A stretch of 16,448 bases of DNA from Holophagales bacterium (GTDB lineage: Bacteria > Acidobacteriota > Holophagae > Holophagales > Holophagaceae). Below the pieces are notes generated by a model. The model saw only the letters and a list, made by a program, of their open reading frames with translations, was not told the origin of the DNA and made no database searches. Positions 6,711 through 14,375 of this stretch are shown in pieces. A program made the translations under genes and the position numbers. Every line of letters starts with the position of its first letter. Within the stretch, counting starts at the first letter, position 1. The stretch lies in the NCBI GenBank assembly GCA_031281385.1, contig JAITFL010000018.1:1-16448 (forward strand), written 5' to 3'.

Positions 6711-7967
6711 ATGGCGAATGGGAAAAAGACCATAGTTTGGGCAGTTGTCGGGGTAACCGTCCTGCTGGTGGCCATCGCATTGATGCAGGGCGACAGGGAC
6801 GATTCATCCAAGTTCAATTGGGACACGGTCAATAGAGGTGACATCCGCGAAACAATCATGGCTTCTGGAGAGTTTCAGGCCAAGGTAAAAGTGAACGTGG
6901 GTACCAGCGTCATGGGCGAGATAAAAGAAATTTTCGTCATAGATGGCCAAAACGTGAAGGCCGGAGACCCATTGGTAACCATTGATTTTGTCCGCATCCA
7001 GCAGGAGTACGAGCGAACAAGGGCCCTTTTGGACGCCGCAAAAAGCGACGCGGAACGCGCCAAGACAAATAGCCTACGCCTACAAGAGTCCTTTGACAGA
7101 ATGGAAAGCCTGTCAAAGCAGGGGCTCATTTCTGAGGAAGACTATAGCCAGGCCCGCCAAAACCGCGATGCAGCCGCCCTTGCCGCCCAATCTGCCGAAG
7201 CCAACGTCCATCAGACCTTTGCAAGCATGAAGGCTATGGAGGACAGCCTGTCCAAGACAAAGCTGCTGGCCCCTATTTCTGGCAGGGTGACAGGGCTAAA
7301 GGCAGAAAAGGGTGAGACGGCCATACCCGGGCAGTCCAACCTGCCGGGGGCCACGCTGATGGTCATTTCTGATATGAGCGAGATAATCGCAGAAGTTAAG
7401 GTGAGCGAAAATGAAGTAGTCCGCACCAAGGTGGGCCAAATAGCCCAAGTGACCGCAGAGAGCTTGCCAAACAGGGTATTTCAGGGCAAGGTGGTTGAGG
7501 TGGCCACGGCTTCGGAAAAGAGCGGCCAAGACGCCAACATGTACCGGGTCAAGGTGGCGCTGGACATGGACACGCCTGATGTGGGGGAGCTGCGTCCAGG
7601 GATGAGCGCTCGGGCGATAATCCTGACCGCCGAGGCCAAAGACGTGCTGAGGGTGCCGCTGCAAAGCGTGCTGGAAAAAGATGGATCTATGGAAGAAGCC
7701 CAAAAAAAGGGGCTATTCGCGCCAGAAGTTCAAAGCGTTGTCTTGGTCGTCAAAAATGACAAGGCAGTGGAGACTCTTGTTTCTGTTGGTATAGCCAACA
7801 CCCAATATTTTGAATTGAAGGGCGGCGTTGGTGAAGGCGAAAGGCTGTTGACTGGCCCGGTCAGAAAAATGAAAGAACTAAAGAACAACACTGCCATAAA
7901 GCTCAAACCCAAGTCCGATTCGCAGATGGAGCTTGAAAGCAAGCGCGGAGCGGAGAAGAAATCATGA
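6711..7967 (+). CDS. HlyD/MacA-type periplasmic adaptor (membrane fusion protein)
   Basis: This 418-aa adaptor would link an inner-membrane permease to an outer-membrane channel in a diderm envelope. A single N-terminal membrane anchor (about 8-25, IVWAVVGVTVLLVAIAL) is followed by a split biotinyl/lipoyl domain. Its first half is near 64-92 (GEIKEIFVIDGQNVKAGDPL) and its second near 183-203 (KLLAPISGRVTGLKAEKGE). Between them is a long coiled-coil hairpin (about 95-182). Beta-barrel and membrane-proximal domains follow (about 220-390, with LRPGMSARAII). The C-terminus is charged and lysine-rich. No Shine-Dalgarno is visible, and coupling to the upstream gene (3 nt away) is likely. Its stop overlaps the permease start as ATGA. 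This arrangement is typical of MacAB-like export systems for peptides, lipids or antibiotics; the substrate is unknown. Confidence 0.92.
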   Translation: MANGKKTIVWAVVGVTVLLVAIALMQGDRDDSSKFNWDTVNRGDIRETIMASGEFQAKVKVNVGTSVMGEIKEIFVIDGQNVKAGDPLVTIDFVRIQQEYERTRALLDAAKSDAERAKTNSLRLQESFDRMESLSKQGLISEEDYSQARQNRDAAALAAQSAEANVHQTFASMKAMEDSLSKTKLLAPISGRVTGLKAEKGETAIPGQSNLPGATLMVISDMSEIIAEVKVSENEVVRTKVGQIAQVTAESLPNRVFQGKVVEVATASEKSGQDANMYRVKVALDMDTPDVGELRPGMSARAIILTAEAKDVLRVPLQSVLEKDGSMEEAQKKGLFAPEVQSVVLVVKNDKAVETLVSVGIANTQYFELKGGVGEGERLLTGPVRKMKELKNNTAIKLKPKSDSQMELESKRGAEKKS

Positions 7968-9190
7968 TGGACATCCGCGAGCCGTTTCGGGCCGCCTTTT
8001 TTAGCTTAAAGGCCAACAAAATGCGAAGCGCCCTGACGACGCTGGGCATAGTGATAGGCGTGTCCGCCGTGATCATAGTGGTGAGCCTCATACAGGGGCT
8101 CAAGAGCAGCGTCATGGGGCAGTTGGAGGGCGCGGGGAGCAACTCCCTCTTCGTGCGCCCTGCAACGCCGATGGACATGCCCTATGAGGAGTTTCACAAA
8201 AGTACCCACAGGGACATGACGCTGGACGACCTGCGGACCCTAACAACCAGGGTGCCGCAAAGCATGAGCGTCACACCCGTTTTTTTTACGGGCGGCGAAG
8301 TCAAGAGCGGCGGCAGGAACACAAACACACAAATCTATATGACTGATGACACTTGGATTGACCAGAACAAGGTCAATTTGTCTATGGGCAGAAATTTTGT
8401 ACCGGCGGATATGCGCCTTAGGTCAAAGGTGGCGATAATTGGCCCGCGGCTTATAGAAAAACTTGGAATCAGCGGCAGCCCGGTCGGCCAATACATCACG
8501 GCGCTGAACATGAGCTTGGAAATAGTCGGCGTTTTGGAATCGGTGGGGGCCAGCATAGGCAATGACGGGGACGATGCAATAATAATCCCCATCACTACGG
8601 GCATGGCCACGCTGCCGGATCATATGAGAAGGCAGCTTATTTTTCAGGCTAGGCACGACCCCAGGATCAACACGGACGATGCAGAAGATTTGGTGCGCGA
8701 GGCCCTTAGGCGCATCCGAGGAGTAAAGCCAAACGAAATGGAAGGTTTTGTTGTGTTCAGTCAAAAGAAAATTGCCACAATGATGGACGCAATCACCACA
8801 TCAATAACCGCCGTGGCTGGAGGCATGGTAAGCATTGCCCTGTTGGTCGGCGGCATAGGCATCATGAATATAATGCTGGTCAGCGTCACAGAGCGCACGC
8901 GGGAGATAGGCGTGCGAAAGGCCGTGGGTGCCAAAAGGTTCGACATCTTGGTGCAGTTTTTGATAGAAGCATCAGTGCTGTGCATTTTAGGCGGGGCGCT
9001 GGGCATCTTGTTTGGATTTTTTGTAGGGGCGGTAATTGGAAAAATCCTGCTCAACCAAATTGGAGGCGTGCCTATGTGGGCCATGATAGCCGGTTTTGGC
9101 GTGCCAGCGGCCATCGGCATTCTGTTCGGTCTGTACCCGGCTGCCAAGGCCAGCAAGATGGATCCTATAGAGAGCCTGAGGTACGAGTAA
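7964..9190 (+). CDS. MacB/FtsX-type ABC transporter permease
   Basis: This 408-aa permease starts with the MacB_PCD signature: TM1 in KMRSALTTLGIVIGVSAVII (29-48), then a large periplasmic domain (about 65-275). Three C-terminal membrane helices form the FtsX domain. The first includes the hallmark GGIGIMNIMLVSVTERTREI followed by GVRKAVGAK, and the end is PAAKASKMDPIESLRYE, as in MacB. It overlaps the adaptor by 4 bp (ATGA), so the two are co-translated. Unlike E. coli MacB it has no fused ATPase domain, and no separate MacB/LolD-type ATPase gene lies in the window. The ATPase must be encoded elsewhere or be shared. Confidence 0.94.
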   Translation: MMDIREPFRAAFFSLKANKMRSALTTLGIVIGVSAVIIVVSLIQGLKSSVMGQLEGAGSNSLFVRPATPMDMPYEEFHKSTHRDMTLDDLRTLTTRVPQSMSVTPVFFTGGEVKSGGRNTNTQIYMTDDTWIDQNKVNLSMGRNFVPADMRLRSKVAIIGPRLIEKLGISGSPVGQYITALNMSLEIVGVLESVGASIGNDGDDAIIIPITTGMATLPDHMRRQLIFQARHDPRINTDDAEDLVREALRRIRGVKPNEMEGFVVFSQKKIATMMDAITTSITAVAGGMVSIALLVGGIGIMNIMLVSVTERTREIGVRKAVGAKRFDILVQFLIEASVLCILGGALGILFGFFVGAVIGKILLNQIGGVPMWAMIAGFGVPAAIGILFGLYPAAKASKMDPIESLRYE

Positions 9191-9248
9191 TTGCTAGAAT
9201 AATGAATTTCTTGCGCCCCCTGATGTTCGTCTTCTGATGCTTCGGTTG

Positions 9249-9284
9249 TCAAATTGACAATTGACAGTGGACAATTGACAATTG
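9249..9284. repeat. Short ATTGACA tandem/palindromic repeat
   Basis: ATTGACA occurs back to back at 9253-9266. After GTGG, ACAATTGACAATTG follows (9271-9284). CAATTG palindromes are embedded. It lies in the 199-bp gap between the permease and the pseudouridine synthase gene, in which I see no gene or clear terminator. Function is unknown; it could be a protein-binding site or slippage-generated sequence. Confidence 0.6.
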
Positions 9285-9389
9285 TGGATGCGACCTTCAG
9301 CGGTGCCAGTTGTGTAGTAACTTTCAGAAACGGGATAAGGGGTTATGGGTAATGATTCTAAGTTTTGCAAGTAGCTCAAATTGAAATTG

Positions 9390-10340
9390 ATGCTAGAAAA
9401 ACGAGAGAGGCATACTTGGCATTTTGCCGTTGAGTCCAGCGAAGCGGGCCAGCGGTTGGACACGATAGTTTCTGACAAGACTGGCCTGAGCCGACGAAAG
9501 GCCAGAGAGGTGCTGAAGCTTGGCGGGGTGCAGGTCAACGGCAGGCGCGTGCGCATCGCAGGGCGCCCACAGCAGCCGGGCGCGGAAATAAGGGTGACTG
9601 TTGACAATTCACTTGGAGAAGAACCCACTTTTGTTCCAGTGGTCCTATTTGATGACGAGTGGCTGCTGGCGCTGAACAAGCCCCCTGGCATCCCGGCCCA
9701 AGGGACGCTGGCTTCGGACAAGCACGATTTCCTTGCCGTGGCAAAGAGGCATTATCCAAACAGTGAGCTATTTTTGACACAAAGGCTGGACACAGGCACA
9801 TCCGGCGTGATGCTGCTGGCCAAGGGGTCGAAGCTGGCCGGGGAAGTTGGCAAACTGTTCGCAAACCACGAAGTGAAAAAAACATATTTGGCAGCCGTGC
9901 AGGGCCATTTGGAGCCATGCAGGCTAGACCAGCCCATTGGCCGGATACCTGGCTCTAAGCCAGCGCGATATGGCTGCACTGGCAACTTGGTTGGGCCCAA
10001 AGAAGCCATCACCGCTTTTTCAAATGCCGGGCCAGAAGCTATCGCCATTGGGCTTGGCCTTGGCTTTGAATTTGGCCTTGGAGCCGCGCCGGAAGGCGCA
10101 AATTGGGTTTTGGCCGAGCCAGTCACAGGGCGCACGCACCAGATACGGGCGCACTTGGCCCATCTTGGCTGCCCCGTCATCGGAGACGTGCTCTACGGGG
10201 GGGCGCCGTCCAGTCGGCTGTGGCTTCATGCTTGGAAGCTGGAACTGCCGCACCCGGTCACCAACGAAATCATCTCGATTCAGGCTAATATTAGTAATTA
10301 CAACGCCAAAACGATTGGCACAGGAAAGGAGCCATTATGA
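9390..10340 (+). CDS. RluA-family pseudouridine synthase
   Basis: The 316-aa product isomerises specific uridines in RNA, probably rRNA. An N-terminal S4 RNA-binding domain (about 13-70; QRLDTIVSDKTGLSRRKARE and VQVNGRRV) precedes the RluA catalytic domain. The catalytic aspartate is D134 in TQRLDTGTSGVMLLAK. The C-terminal motif GRTHQIRAHLAHLGCPVIGD (247-266) and LWLHAWKLELPHP complete the family pattern. ATG 9390 is preferred over an in-frame TTG at 9381, but neither has a Shine-Dalgarno. RluC or RluD orthology, and hence the modified position, cannot be told by eye. Its TGA overlaps the alpha-galactosidase ATG (ATGA), an unexpected partner. Confidence 0.93.
   Translation: MLEKRERHTWHFAVESSEAGQRLDTIVSDKTGLSRRKAREVLKLGGVQVNGRRVRIAGRPQQPGAEIRVTVDNSLGEEPTFVPVVLFDDEWLLALNKPPGIPAQGTLASDKHDFLAVAKRHYPNSELFLTQRLDTGTSGVMLLAKGSKLAGEVGKLFANHEVKKTYLAAVQGHLEPCRLDQPIGRIPGSKPARYGCTGNLVGPKEAITAFSNAGPEAIAIGLGLGFEFGLGAAPEGANWVLAEPVTGRTHQIRAHLAHLGCPVIGDVLYGGAPSSRLWLHAWKLELPHPVTNEIISIQANISNYNAKTIGTGKEPL
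10325..10331 (+). promoter_or_regulatory. Ribosome-binding site of the GH27 gene
   Basis: AAAGGAG lies 5 nt before ATG 10337, within the last codons of the pseudouridine synthase gene. This supports the start and independent initiation despite the overlap. Confidence 0.7.
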
Positions 10341-12601
10341 AACTCAAAGCATTTGTCGTGGCCGTGTTGATGCTTTCGGCGGCGCTGGGCGCACAGCAGG
10401 CGCCGACAGGGCGGATTCCGCTGGACAAGGGATGGAAATTTGAACCTACGGACAGCCCAAAGTTTGCAGATACAGGCTTGAACGACAGTGACTGGAAGCC
10501 GATAAAGGTTGATCAGGATTGGGACGAGCAAGGGCACAAAGGGCTGGTTGGCTTTGCATGGTACAGGTTGAGGTTCACGCTCCCCATTGCCCTAAGGGAC
10601 AGCAGCAAAGTAAAGGAAACGCTGATATTTGCGATGGGCAGGATAGACGATGGGGATCAGGTATTTTTGAATGGAGAATTTTTGGGCCAAAATGGGCGCA
10701 CCTTTGGGCCCGGAACAGAGCCACCTAAAGGCTTCAACACCGGCCCTTGGAACTTGTTCAGGGAATACGCAATCCCGCTTGGCGACCCAAGGATAAAGTG
10801 GGGCAAGGAAAATGTGTTGGCCGTCAGGGTGGTGAATGGCAGTGGTCCTGGGGGTATGTTTGACGGCGGCCAGCACGTAAGGCTGTTGGGGATGCCCGAT
10901 TTGATTGACTTTCGGGCCGAGGGAACGCCATTTCGCTTTTTTGGCCAAGAGGTGGTCAAGGAGTTCGACATTGTAAATACATCTGACAAATTGAAAATGC
11001 AGGGGACGTTGACAATCGAGGCGGTGGGTTCGCTGTCCGGCAAAGTGCTTACAAAAAACACTAGGGCCATCAACTTGGCCCCCAAAGAAAAAATGCCAGT
11101 GGTCGTGCAGCTCGGCCTAAACGAGGAAGCCTGCAGGATCAGCTACCATGTCGCTTTTAAGGATGGCGATACATTCAGCTTTCGGGAAGAGAGTCCATAC
11201 ATCCTCACGCCGCCAGTATCAATAATGCCAAAGATCAATGGGGCGGCAGTCGTGGGTGGCAGGCCAGGCAAACCCTTCTTGTTCACGGTCGCGGCGTCGG
11301 GGGAGCGGCCTATGGCGTTCAGCGCAACTGGGTTGCCAGAAGGGCTTGCTATCAATCCTCGGACAGGCATCATCACGGGCACCACGCCGCCAAAGGGTAA
11401 TTACACCATCAATGTGACGGCCAGAAATATAAATGGAACAACATCGCGGGATTTGACAATAGTGTCAGGCGACAAGCTGGCCCTCACCCCGCCGATGGGC
11501 TGGAATAGCTGGAATGTTTGGGGGCTCGCGGTTGACGAGGAAAAGGTGGTGGCCAGCGCAAAGAGCTTTGTAGATATGGGCCTGCGCGACTTTGGCTGGA
11601 CGTACATCAACATTGACGATGGCTGGCAGATAGTTGGGTCGTCAAGTGACCCCAAGAGGGACGGCAACGGGAATATCATCGTCAACAATAAATTTCCGGA
11701 CATGGCCCGCCTTGGCAGGCGCATACATGAGCTTGGGCTGAAGTTCGGCACCTATTCTAGCCCAGGCCCCCTGACCTGCGGCGGATACACAGGCAGCTAC
11801 CAGTATGAGCAGAATGACGCCAACTCTTATGCCTCTTGGGGCATTGATTATCTCAAATATGACTGGTGTTCGTACGGGCGAATCGCAAAGGACAATTCGC
11901 TTCCCGAATTGAAAAAACCCTACGAAATCATGCGCGACGCACTGGCGAAGGTGGATAGAGACATTGTCCTAAGCCTGTGCCAGTACGGGATGGGCGACGT
12001 GTGGGAATGGGGCGAAAGCGTGGGCGGCCAACTTTGGAGGACCACGGGCGACATAGACGATACTTGGCAAAGCATGTCAACCATCGGATTTTCGCAGGTC
12101 AAGAACGCCCCTTATGTGAAACCAGGCTCTTGGAACGACCCTGACATGCTGGTGCTGGGCTGGGTGGGCTGGGGCCCCAACCTGCGCCCGACAAGGCTCA
12201 CCCCGGACGAGCAATACACCCACATGAGCCTGTGGTGCCTTTTGTCATCCCCCTTGCTTCTCGGCTGCGACTTGACGCGCCTTGACCCATTTACGCTTAG
12301 TTTGCTGACAAATGGCGAAGTTTTGGCTATAAACCAAGACCCTCTTGGAAAACAGGCAACGCCCAAGGTTGTGGATGGGCAAATTCAGGTGTGGGTCAAG
12401 GATCTTAGCGACGGGGGCAAAGCCATCGGCGTCTTCAACCTTGGCGACAAGGCTGCGGACTATGAACTGAACCTGTCGGCTCTGGGTGCCAAAGGACAAA
12501 AGCTGCGCGACCTCTGGCGGCAAAGGGACATCGGCCCGCTTCCCGAAAAGCACAAAGTCCGCGTCGCCCCGCATGGCGTGGTTTTGATAAAGGCGATTTA
12601 G
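10337..12601 (+). CDS. Secreted multidomain GH27 alpha-galactosidase
   Basis: This 754-aa exported enzyme should release terminal alpha-galactosyl residues, for example from galactomannan or raffinose-type sugars. The Sec signal peptide is 1-19 (cleavage about ALGA-QQ). A jelly-roll, GH2-N-like carbohydrate-binding domain covers about 30-185 (DWDEQGHKGLVGFAWYRLRF; FLNGEFLG). A linker follows, then a putative Ig-type (He_PIG) domain at about 295-378 (ATGLPEGLAINPRTGIITGT). The GH27 (beta/alpha)8 barrel starts at LTPPMGWNSWNVWG (383-396). The nucleophile is D509 in YLKYDWC and the acid/base is D572 in RTTGDIDDTW. D427/D428 (NIDDGW) bind substrate. C481 and C511 match the family's conserved disulphide pair. 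A C-terminal beta-sandwich follows (about 675-754). GH27 also includes alpha-N-acetylgalactosaminidases, so the exact substrate is inferred. Confidence 0.95.
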   Translation: MKLKAFVVAVLMLSAALGAQQAPTGRIPLDKGWKFEPTDSPKFADTGLNDSDWKPIKVDQDWDEQGHKGLVGFAWYRLRFTLPIALRDSSKVKETLIFAMGRIDDGDQVFLNGEFLGQNGRTFGPGTEPPKGFNTGPWNLFREYAIPLGDPRIKWGKENVLAVRVVNGSGPGGMFDGGQHVRLLGMPDLIDFRAEGTPFRFFGQEVVKEFDIVNTSDKLKMQGTLTIEAVGSLSGKVLTKNTRAINLAPKEKMPVVVQLGLNEEACRISYHVAFKDGDTFSFREESPYILTPPVSIMPKINGAAVVGGRPGKPFLFTVAASGERPMAFSATGLPEGLAINPRTGIITGTTPPKGNYTINVTARNINGTTSRDLTIVSGDKLALTPPMGWNSWNVWGLAVDEEKVVASAKSFVDMGLRDFGWTYINIDDGWQIVGSSSDPKRDGNGNIIVNNKFPDMARLGRRIHELGLKFGTYSSPGPLTCGGYTGSYQYEQNDANSYASWGIDYLKYDWCSYGRIAKDNSLPELKKPYEIMRDALAKVDRDIVLSLCQYGMGDVWEWGESVGGQLWRTTGDIDDTWQSMSTIGFSQVKNAPYVKPGSWNDPDMLVLGWVGWGPNLRPTRLTPDEQYTHMSLWCLLSSPLLLGCDLTRLDPFTLSLLTNGEVLAINQDPLGKQATPKVVDGQIQVWVKDLSDGGKAIGVFNLGDKAADYELNLSALGAKGQKLRDLWRQRDIGPLPEKHKVRVAPHGVVLIKAI

Positions 12602-12684
12602 GCCGCGTCCATAATCGAATCATCTGCAAAAATCTTTTCGCGCTAATCGAAGTCATCTTCGGGCATCCACCCGCTGAACGGAGT

Positions 12685-12853
12685 CATGTCCATGTATCAG
12701 CCCCTACATAGGGCAGTAGGCGAGGCGAGGCGAGTACCGGGGGTCTGGGGGGTAGCGAAGGGTGCCCGCAACCACGCGCCCACTAGCAACCCCAGATGCG
12801 GGGCAGCCCTGAGCGGACCCCCAGTTAGCATCTAGGAAGGCTCCATGACCCGG
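12685..12853 (+). repeat. Dispersed repeat family A, copy 2
   Basis: This matches the reverse complement of 5702-5843: a perfect 27 bp at 12685-12711, a diverged middle, and a shared end GCTCCATGACCCGG (12840-12853). The internal stem is kept in altered form: CTGGGGGGT (12745-12753) can pair with ACCCCCAG (12817-12824) with one slipped G. The copy is about 27 bp longer than copy 1, the extra bases falling in the centre. Its right end merges into the tandem units. Confidence 0.75.
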
Positions 12854-13104
12854 TGCTAGATGAAGCAAATTGCCGGGCCACCATCCCGAGCACGAAAGAC
12901 ATGCATCGAGCAAATAACTCAACCGGGTGCCATCCTGCACGATGAAGCCGCCGGGTGTATGGTTCAGCATTCGGGCGGACTCCACGACCCGGCGCGAAAC
13001 GAACCAAGTCACCGGGGCACGAATCCGAGTACGAAAGATATGCGCCGGGCAAATACCCCCACCGGGCGCCCATTCTACCCGAGTAGGTCTGCCGGGCGAA
13101 TAAC
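12827..13104 (+). repeat. Two tandem degenerate units, 139-bp period
   Basis: Unit 1 starts at AGCAT 12827 and unit 2 at 12966. The 139-bp offset holds at several anchors: CTCCA(T/C)GACCCGG (12841 and 12980), ACGAAAGA (12892 and 13031), GCAAATA (12910 and 13049) and CCGGG (12923 and 13062). It slips by 2 bp near the end. By eye the units are roughly three quarters identical. The first part of each unit is the end of repeat A, so repeat A copy 2 plus this array form one composite. A third partial unit may begin near 13113 (CATTCGGCG). Confidence 0.7.
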
Positions 13105-13176
13105 CCCGCCGCGTGTCCATTCGGCGCAAGAAAAGATTTGGGATGGTTTTGCAAGAGGCTCAACTGTCAATGAGCG

Positions 13177-13182
13177 TACAAT
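13177..13182 (+). promoter_or_regulatory. TANNNT -10-like element at lipA start (possible leaderless promoter)
   Basis: TACAAT ends 6 nt before the lipA ATG (13189). No Shine-Dalgarno is present. The nearest -35-like TTGCAA (13149-13154) is 22 bp away, which is too far. The arrangement mirrors engB. Confidence 0.33.
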
Positions 13183-13188
13183 ATTCAG

Positions 13189-14121
13189 ATGGGCAGGTTC
13201 TCAGAAGAAGCAGGGCGCGAGGCACTCATTGGGCATCTGCGGTTGCCGCCGTGGATAGCCAAAGAGAGGGCCAAGCTATCCGAGTTGCACGCGATGAAAG
13301 CCGGGCTTAGGAAAATGGGCTTGCACACTGTCTGCGAGGAGGCGCGCTGCCCAAACCGCGCAAACTGTTTTGGGCGCGGCACAGCGGCATTCTTGCTAAT
13401 GGGAAGCGTATGCACCAGAGACTGCGGCTTTTGCGCCGTAGCCCACGGCAAGCCCAAGCCCCCAGACTCTAGCGAGCCAATAAAAATTGCAAGGCAAGCG
13501 GCAGCTATGGGGCTAAAATACGCCGTCCTGACCAGTGTCACTAGGGACGACCTAGCCGACGGAGGGGCCGCGCATTTTGCCACCACCATAAAGACAGTAA
13601 AAAAAAATGGGACAGTGGTCGAAGTCCTAGTGCCAGATTTCCAGGGCGACTTGGACGCCGTAGCGCGTGTGGTGGGGGCAGGGCCCGCAGTTTTCAACCA
13701 CAACCTTGAGACTGTGCCAGACTTGTACCCAAGTGTTCGTTCCAAGGCAGACTATGGGCGCAGCTTAAAGATTTTGGCCGAGGCCAAGCGAATCGGAAGC
13801 TCGTTTTTCGGCGAAGATTTTCGCACAAAGTCTGGCTTGATGCTGGGCCTTGGCGAAACGGAAAACCAGCTAATATCGGTGTTCAAAGACCTTGCCAGGA
13901 TAGGCGTGGACATCATCACGCTGGGACAGTACCTAAGGCCAACGAGACGACAATTGCCCGTGCGGGAATACGTACATCCGGACACATTTGACAAGCTGGG
14001 CAACATAGCGAGAGAGCTGGGCATCGGAACCGTGTTCTCCGGCCCGCTCATACGGTCAAGTTTTAGTGCAGAGGAAGCGTTTGGGTTGGCTGTTTCGGAG
14101 TATTCAACTTTCAAGCCCTAG
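13189..14121 (+). CDS. lipA: Lipoyl synthase LipA
   Basis: This 310-aa radical-SAM enzyme inserts two sulfurs into protein-bound octanoyl chains to make the lipoyl cofactor of 2-oxoacid dehydrogenases and the glycine cleavage system. The auxiliary [4Fe-4S] cluster ligands are C49, C54 and C60 in HTVCEEARCPNRANCFGRGT. The radical-SAM cluster ligands are C75, C79 and C82 in SVCTRDCGFCAV. Further family motifs are TSVTRDDLADGG (115-126), FNHNLETVPDLYPSVR (169-184), MLGLGET (218-224) and GQYLRPT (246-252). The C-terminal motif is RSSF (289-292) instead of the usual RSSY; the serines are kept. The N-terminus LRLPPWI fits the family, which supports this start. lipB and lplA are not in the window. 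Confidence 0.97.
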   Translation: MGRFSEEAGREALIGHLRLPPWIAKERAKLSELHAMKAGLRKMGLHTVCEEARCPNRANCFGRGTAAFLLMGSVCTRDCGFCAVAHGKPKPPDSSEPIKIARQAAAMGLKYAVLTSVTRDDLADGGAAHFATTIKTVKKNGTVVEVLVPDFQGDLDAVARVVGAGPAVFNHNLETVPDLYPSVRSKADYGRSLKILAEAKRIGSSFFGEDFRTKSGLMLGLGETENQLISVFKDLARIGVDIITLGQYLRPTRRQLPVREYVHPDTFDKLGNIARELGIGTVFSGPLIRSSFSAEEAFGLAVSEYSTFKP

Positions 14122-14164
14122 CTCTTTCCTCACTCCAATCGCTTTGGCTATTTTCGCCCCACTT

Positions 14165-14252
14165 TTCCGCAGGCTAGGTTTCGGTACCATCAACTTCATT
14201 CTGCAAGCAAGTCCTGGCATAGCAGCTCAACCTACAATAGGTTGAACTGCTA
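14165..14252 (+). repeat. 88-bp inverted repeat, left copy (upstream of chemoreceptor gene)
   Basis: This matches the reverse complement of 16084-16171 with 6 mismatches in 88 bp. The first 39 bp (14165-14203) are identical; five of the mismatches fall in 14204-14220. It ends in a hairpin, AGCAGCTCAACCTA (14221-14234) with TAGGTTGAACTGCT (14238-14251), a 3-nt loop and one mismatch. Two more flanking pairs (14219-14220 with 14252-14253) extend the stem. It starts 44 bp after lipA. No T-tract follows the stem directly, so a simple intrinsic terminator is unlikely. Confidence 0.85.
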
Positions 14253-14345
14253 TAATCCCCGCCTCGCAAAGCGCAGTGTCCTTTTTTGATTAATAATTTA
14301 TTTTATTAGGGATCAAACCAGCGATACCCCCAAACAAGTTTCCAA

Positions 14346-14375
14346 TTGACAGGCTTGCTTAGGACAAACTAAACT
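14346..14375 (+). promoter_or_regulatory. Sigma-70-type promoter for the chemoreceptor gene
   Basis: A perfect -35, TTGACA (14346-14351), and TAAACT (14370-14375, four of six) are separated by 18 bp. A leader of about 50 nt would follow. An AT-rich tract (about 14281-14309) lies further upstream. The rest of the 310-bp gap before the gene is the left inverted repeat and spacer. Confidence 0.5.

Larger units (their letters stand above)
12602..13188. other. 587-bp non-coding repeat block between GH27 gene and lipA
   Basis: The block consists of about 80 bp of unremarkable spacer, then repeat A copy 2 (12685-12853), two overlapping tandem units (to about 13104), and a short lead-in to lipA that may hold a -10 element. 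Minus-strand reading frames stay open here but run through the repeats and resemble no protein I know. Confidence 0.6.

Noticed and set aside
9381..9389. TTG start three codons upstream for the pseudouridine synthase
   Set aside because: No Shine-Dalgarno supports it, and ATG at 9390 leaves the S4 domain complete.
12827..13104. CRISPR array
   Set aside because: Only two degenerate units with a 139-bp period; no short identical repeats with unique spacers and no cas genes.
12704..13163. Minus-strand open frames of 112-141 codons through the repeat block
   Set aside because: They run through the tandem and dispersed repeats, have no ribosome-binding site, and the peptide repeats simply mirror the DNA repeats.
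14219..14287. Intrinsic terminator of lipA formed by the left hairpin and the T-run at 14282-14287
   Set aside because: The T-run is about 30 nt beyond the stem, too far for a standard terminator.
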